Part shown: in pieces, positions 62,331 to 64,000 of the stretch
How positions within the stretch are numbered: the stretch's first letter is position 1
How the letters are laid out: the number at the start of each line of letters is the position of its first letter
Source of the DNA: an uncultured Collinsella sp.
GTDB lineage: Bacteria > Actinomycetota > Coriobacteriia > Coriobacteriales > Coriobacteriaceae
Direction of reading: 5' to 3'
DNA: 64,000 nt
Assembly: GCA_934667065.1 (NCBI GenBank)
Contig: CAKULD010000005.1
Location: 164,347-228,346 of the forward strand
Notes under the pieces: model-generated
The model's input: the letters and a program-made list of their open reading frames with translations, nothing else
Told to the model about the DNA's origin: nothing
Database searches by the model: none
Made by a program: the position numbers and the translations under genes

Positions 62331-63785
62331 CTAGAGCGTCTTGAGGTACTCCCCCAGCTCTTCCTCCCAGTCGGGCATGTGGAAGCCGGCGGACTCGAGC
62401 TTGGACAGGTCGAGCGCCGAGTGGACAGGACGCGGTGCGACGGGGCCCTCGGCGCTCGCGTAGTAGTCGGCGGTACTGACCGGCACGACCTTATCGCCGT
62501 TGCCGTTGGCGGCCTCAAAGACGGCGCGGGCGATATCGGCCCAACTCCTGACGGCACCCGAGCCGGTGCAGTCGTAGGTGCCGTAGGGCGCATGCGTCCC
62601 CAGCACGTGGAAGATGGCCTGCGCCATGTCGCGCGTGAAGGTCAGGCGGCCCAGCTGGTCGTCAACGACGGTGACCTGCGCGAGCCCGTCCTCGGGGTCG
62701 GCGACGCGGTCGGACAGCCCCTTCATGGTCTTCACGAAGTTGTGGCCCTCGCCGATGACCCAGCTGGAGCGCATGATGTAGTGGCGGGGGCACCCGGCCA
62801 CGGCGATGTCGCCGGCGGCCTTGGTCTGGCCGTAGACGGACAGCGGGCTGAAGGGCTCCTCCTCTGTGTGCACCTCGGCGGTGCCGTCGAAGACGTAGTC
62901 GCTGGACACGTGCACGAGCGTGATCCCGTGCTCGGCGCAGGCGCGGGCGAGCAGCGCCGGCCCGGTCGCGTTGGCCTTCCAGGCGATGGCGCGGCCCTCG
63001 GTGGTCTCCGCCTTATCGACGGCGGTGTAGGCGCCGCAGTTGATGACCGTGCCGTAGAGCGACCAGTCGTAATTGGAGTAGGCCTCGGGGTCGGACATGT
63101 CGAAGGTGTCGATGTCGCAGAAGTCGAAGTCCTTGGCGACGCCGCGCTCCTCGGCGAGCGCGCGCACCGCATGGCCCAGCTGGCCGTTGCAGCCGGTGAC
63201 GAGCGTGCGCCTGGGCGCCATCGGTACGACGTCGGCGAGCATCGGGTGGCTGAGGTCCGCCTCGGATACGGTGGCCTGGTCGAGCGGGATCGGCCACTCG
63301 ATGGCGAGCTCGGGGTCGGCGAGGTTCACGAAGGTGTAGGTCTTCTTCAATTCGAGCGACCAGTGGGCGTCCACCAGGTAGGTGTAGGCGGTGCCGTCCT
63401 CCAGGGCCTGGAAGGAGTTGCCCACGCCGCGCGGGACGTAGATGGCCTTGGAGGGGTCGAGCACGGTCGTGTAGACCTTCCCGTAGGTGGCACTGCCCTC
63501 GCGCAGGTCGACCCATGCGCCGAAGACCGAGCCGCGGGCGACGGAGATGAACTTGTCCCAGGGCTCCGCGTGGATGCCGCGGGTGACACCCCTCATCTCG
63601 TTGTAGGAGACGTTGTTCTGAACGATGCGCAAGTCGGGGATGCCCAGCGCGCACATCTTGGCGCGCTGCCAGTTCTCCTTGAACCAGCCGCGCGAGTCGC
63701 CGTGGACGGCGAGGTCGACGACCCTGAGGCCCTCGATGCCGGTCTCCGCCACGGAGAGGTCCTTCTCGAATGCGATGTCTGCCAT
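62331..63785 (-). CDS. rmlCD: dTDP-4-dehydrorhamnose 3,5-epimerase - reductase fusion
   Basis: One 484-residue chain carries the last two steps of dTDP-L-rhamnose synthesis. Residues 1 to about 185 are RmlC (cupin): GDSRGWFKENWQ, RGIHAEPWDKFISVARG with the catalytic His, VPRGVGNSFQAL, and the C-terminal LADPELAIEWPI. Residues about 192-484 are RmlD (SDR): TLVTGCNGQLGHAV, VINCGAYTAVDKAE, VHVSSDYVFDG and SVYGQTKAAGD with the Tyr-Lys pair. The ATG at 63785 has AGGAG upstream at longer spacing (about 12 bases). GC at third positions is clearly higher than in the plus-strand glycosyltransferase genes next door. rmlB ends 124 bases upstream. Confidence 0.94.
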   Translation of the reverse strand: MADIAFEKDLSVAETGIEGLRVVDLAVHGDSRGWFKENWQRAKMCALGIPDLRIVQNNVSYNEMRGVTRGIHAEPWDKFISVARGSVFGAWVDLREGSATYGKVYTTVLDPSKAIYVPRGVGNSFQALEDGTAYTYLVDAHWSLELKKTYTFVNLADPELAIEWPIPLDQATVSEADLSHPMLADVVPMAPRRTLVTGCNGQLGHAVRALAEERGVAKDFDFCDIDTFDMSDPEAYSNYDWSLYGTVINCGAYTAVDKAETTEGRAIAWKANATGPALLARACAEHGITLVHVSSDYVFDGTAEVHTEEEPFSPLSVYGQTKAAGDIAVAGCPRHYIMRSSWVIGEGHNFVKTMKGLSDRVADPEDGLAQVTVVDDQLGRLTFTRDMAQAIFHVLGTHAPYGTYDCTGSGAVRSWADIARAVFEAANGNGDKVVPVSTADYYASAEGPVAPRPVHSALDLSKLESAGFHMPDWEEELGEYLKTL

Positions 63786-63822
63786 GAGGGAAAAGCTCCT
63801 ATCGAAGAGGTTGGGAAACCTA

Positions 63823-63881
63823 GGGCGCCCGCGCGGGGACGCAGGATCATCCCCATGCCCTGCGGCCCTGCGCGGGCGCCC
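63823..63881 (-). promoter_or_regulatory. GC-rich stem-loop between rmlB and rmlCD
   Basis: GGGCGCCCGCGC (63823-63834) pairs perfectly with GCGCGGGCGCCC (63870-63881), and GCAGG/CCTGC forms an inner stem. No T-run follows on the minus strand. In a shared transcript it may protect or tune rmlB relative to rmlCD. Confidence 0.5.
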
Positions 63882-63908
63882 CGCGGTGCGGGATGCCGTG
63901 CGGGCGGC

Positions 63909-64000
63909 CTACTGCCCCTGAGAGCGGTAGCGCGCCTCGGTGGCCTCCTTGGCCGGGCGCCACCAGGACTCGTTGGCCACGTACCAGTCGATGGTGGCCT
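63909..64000 (-). CDS. rmlB: dTDP-glucose 4,6-dehydratase, C-terminal end
   Basis: Only the last 29 or so residues are in the window. They read TIDWYVANESWWRP and end EARYRSQGQ before TAG. The TxxWYxxNExWW ending is typical of RmlB, which makes dTDP-4-keto-6-deoxyglucose, the substrate of RmlC. The rest of the gene lies past the right edge. Together with rmlCD it indicates dTDP-rhamnose synthesis for the surface glycan. Confidence 0.8.
   Translation of the reverse strand, partial: ATIDWYVANESWWRPAKEATEARYRSQGQ

Overview
The window is a 64 kb piece of a GC-rich chromosome, densely packed with core genes. Gene content and order point to an actinobacterium of the class Coriobacteriia, most likely Collinsella or a close relative. 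The supporting signs are the pairing of rpsB-tsf-pyrH-frr-uppS-cdsA-dxr with xerC-trmFO-dprA-comM-yraN, frequent TTG and GTG starts, a PPDK/PDRP pair next to glyQS, a complete aro cluster with an AroE-AroK fusion, and an RmlC-RmlD fusion. The genus is inferred from this pattern and was not tested by any search.

Layout: (1) 1-14.6 kb, minus strand: isoprenoid and phospholipid genes (ispG, an M50 protease, dxr, cdsA, uppS), translation genes (frr, pyrH, tsf, rpsB), then xerC, trmFO, dprA, comM, yraN, rnhB and rplS. (2) 14.7-24.5 kb, minus: ppdK with its regulatory kinase ppsR, glyS, glyQ, lepB, trmD, rimM, khpA, rpsP. A 347-base regulatory region lies between ppdK and ppsR. (3) dinB alone on the plus strand, possibly leaderless. 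(4) 25.9-39.6 kb, minus: one long cell-shape and ribosome run read as mreB, mreC, mreD, mrdA, rodA, a DUF697-like protein, two radical-SAM-family genes, rplU, rpmA, obgE, nadD, yqeK, rsfS. (5) 39.7-45.8 kb, minus: a TPR membrane protein, a cyclophilin, a zinc-ribbon membrane protein, a P-type ATPase and tRNA-Arg(CCG). (6) 45.9-54.5 kb, plus: aroF, tyrA, aroB, aroA, aroC, a long inverted repeat, pheA, aroE-aroK, aroQ. This is every shikimate step plus the Tyr and Phe branches. (7) 54.6-56.1 kb, minus: an orphan AAA ATPase of visibly lower GC and tRNA-Arg(TCT). (8) 56.2-64 kb: a surface-glycan locus with an ABC exporter, two polyprenyl-phosphate-type glycosyltransferases, a YfhO-family membrane transferase and rhamnose genes (rmlCD fusion, end of rmlB).

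How they fit together: ispG, dxr and uppS make the undecaprenyl carrier used by the mre/rod/PBP2 wall machinery and by the glycosyltransferase/YfhO genes. PPDK interconverts pyruvate and PEP, and PEP feeds both DAHP synthase and EPSP synthase in the aro cluster. No CRISPR array, prophage, insertion sequence or rRNA gene was seen. The most unusual signals are a 115-base element with 43-base inverted arms (51484-51598) that has a one-armed relative after dinB, the layered operator-like structure upstream of ppdK, an M50 protease with an inserted helical domain, and the orphan AAA ATPase.
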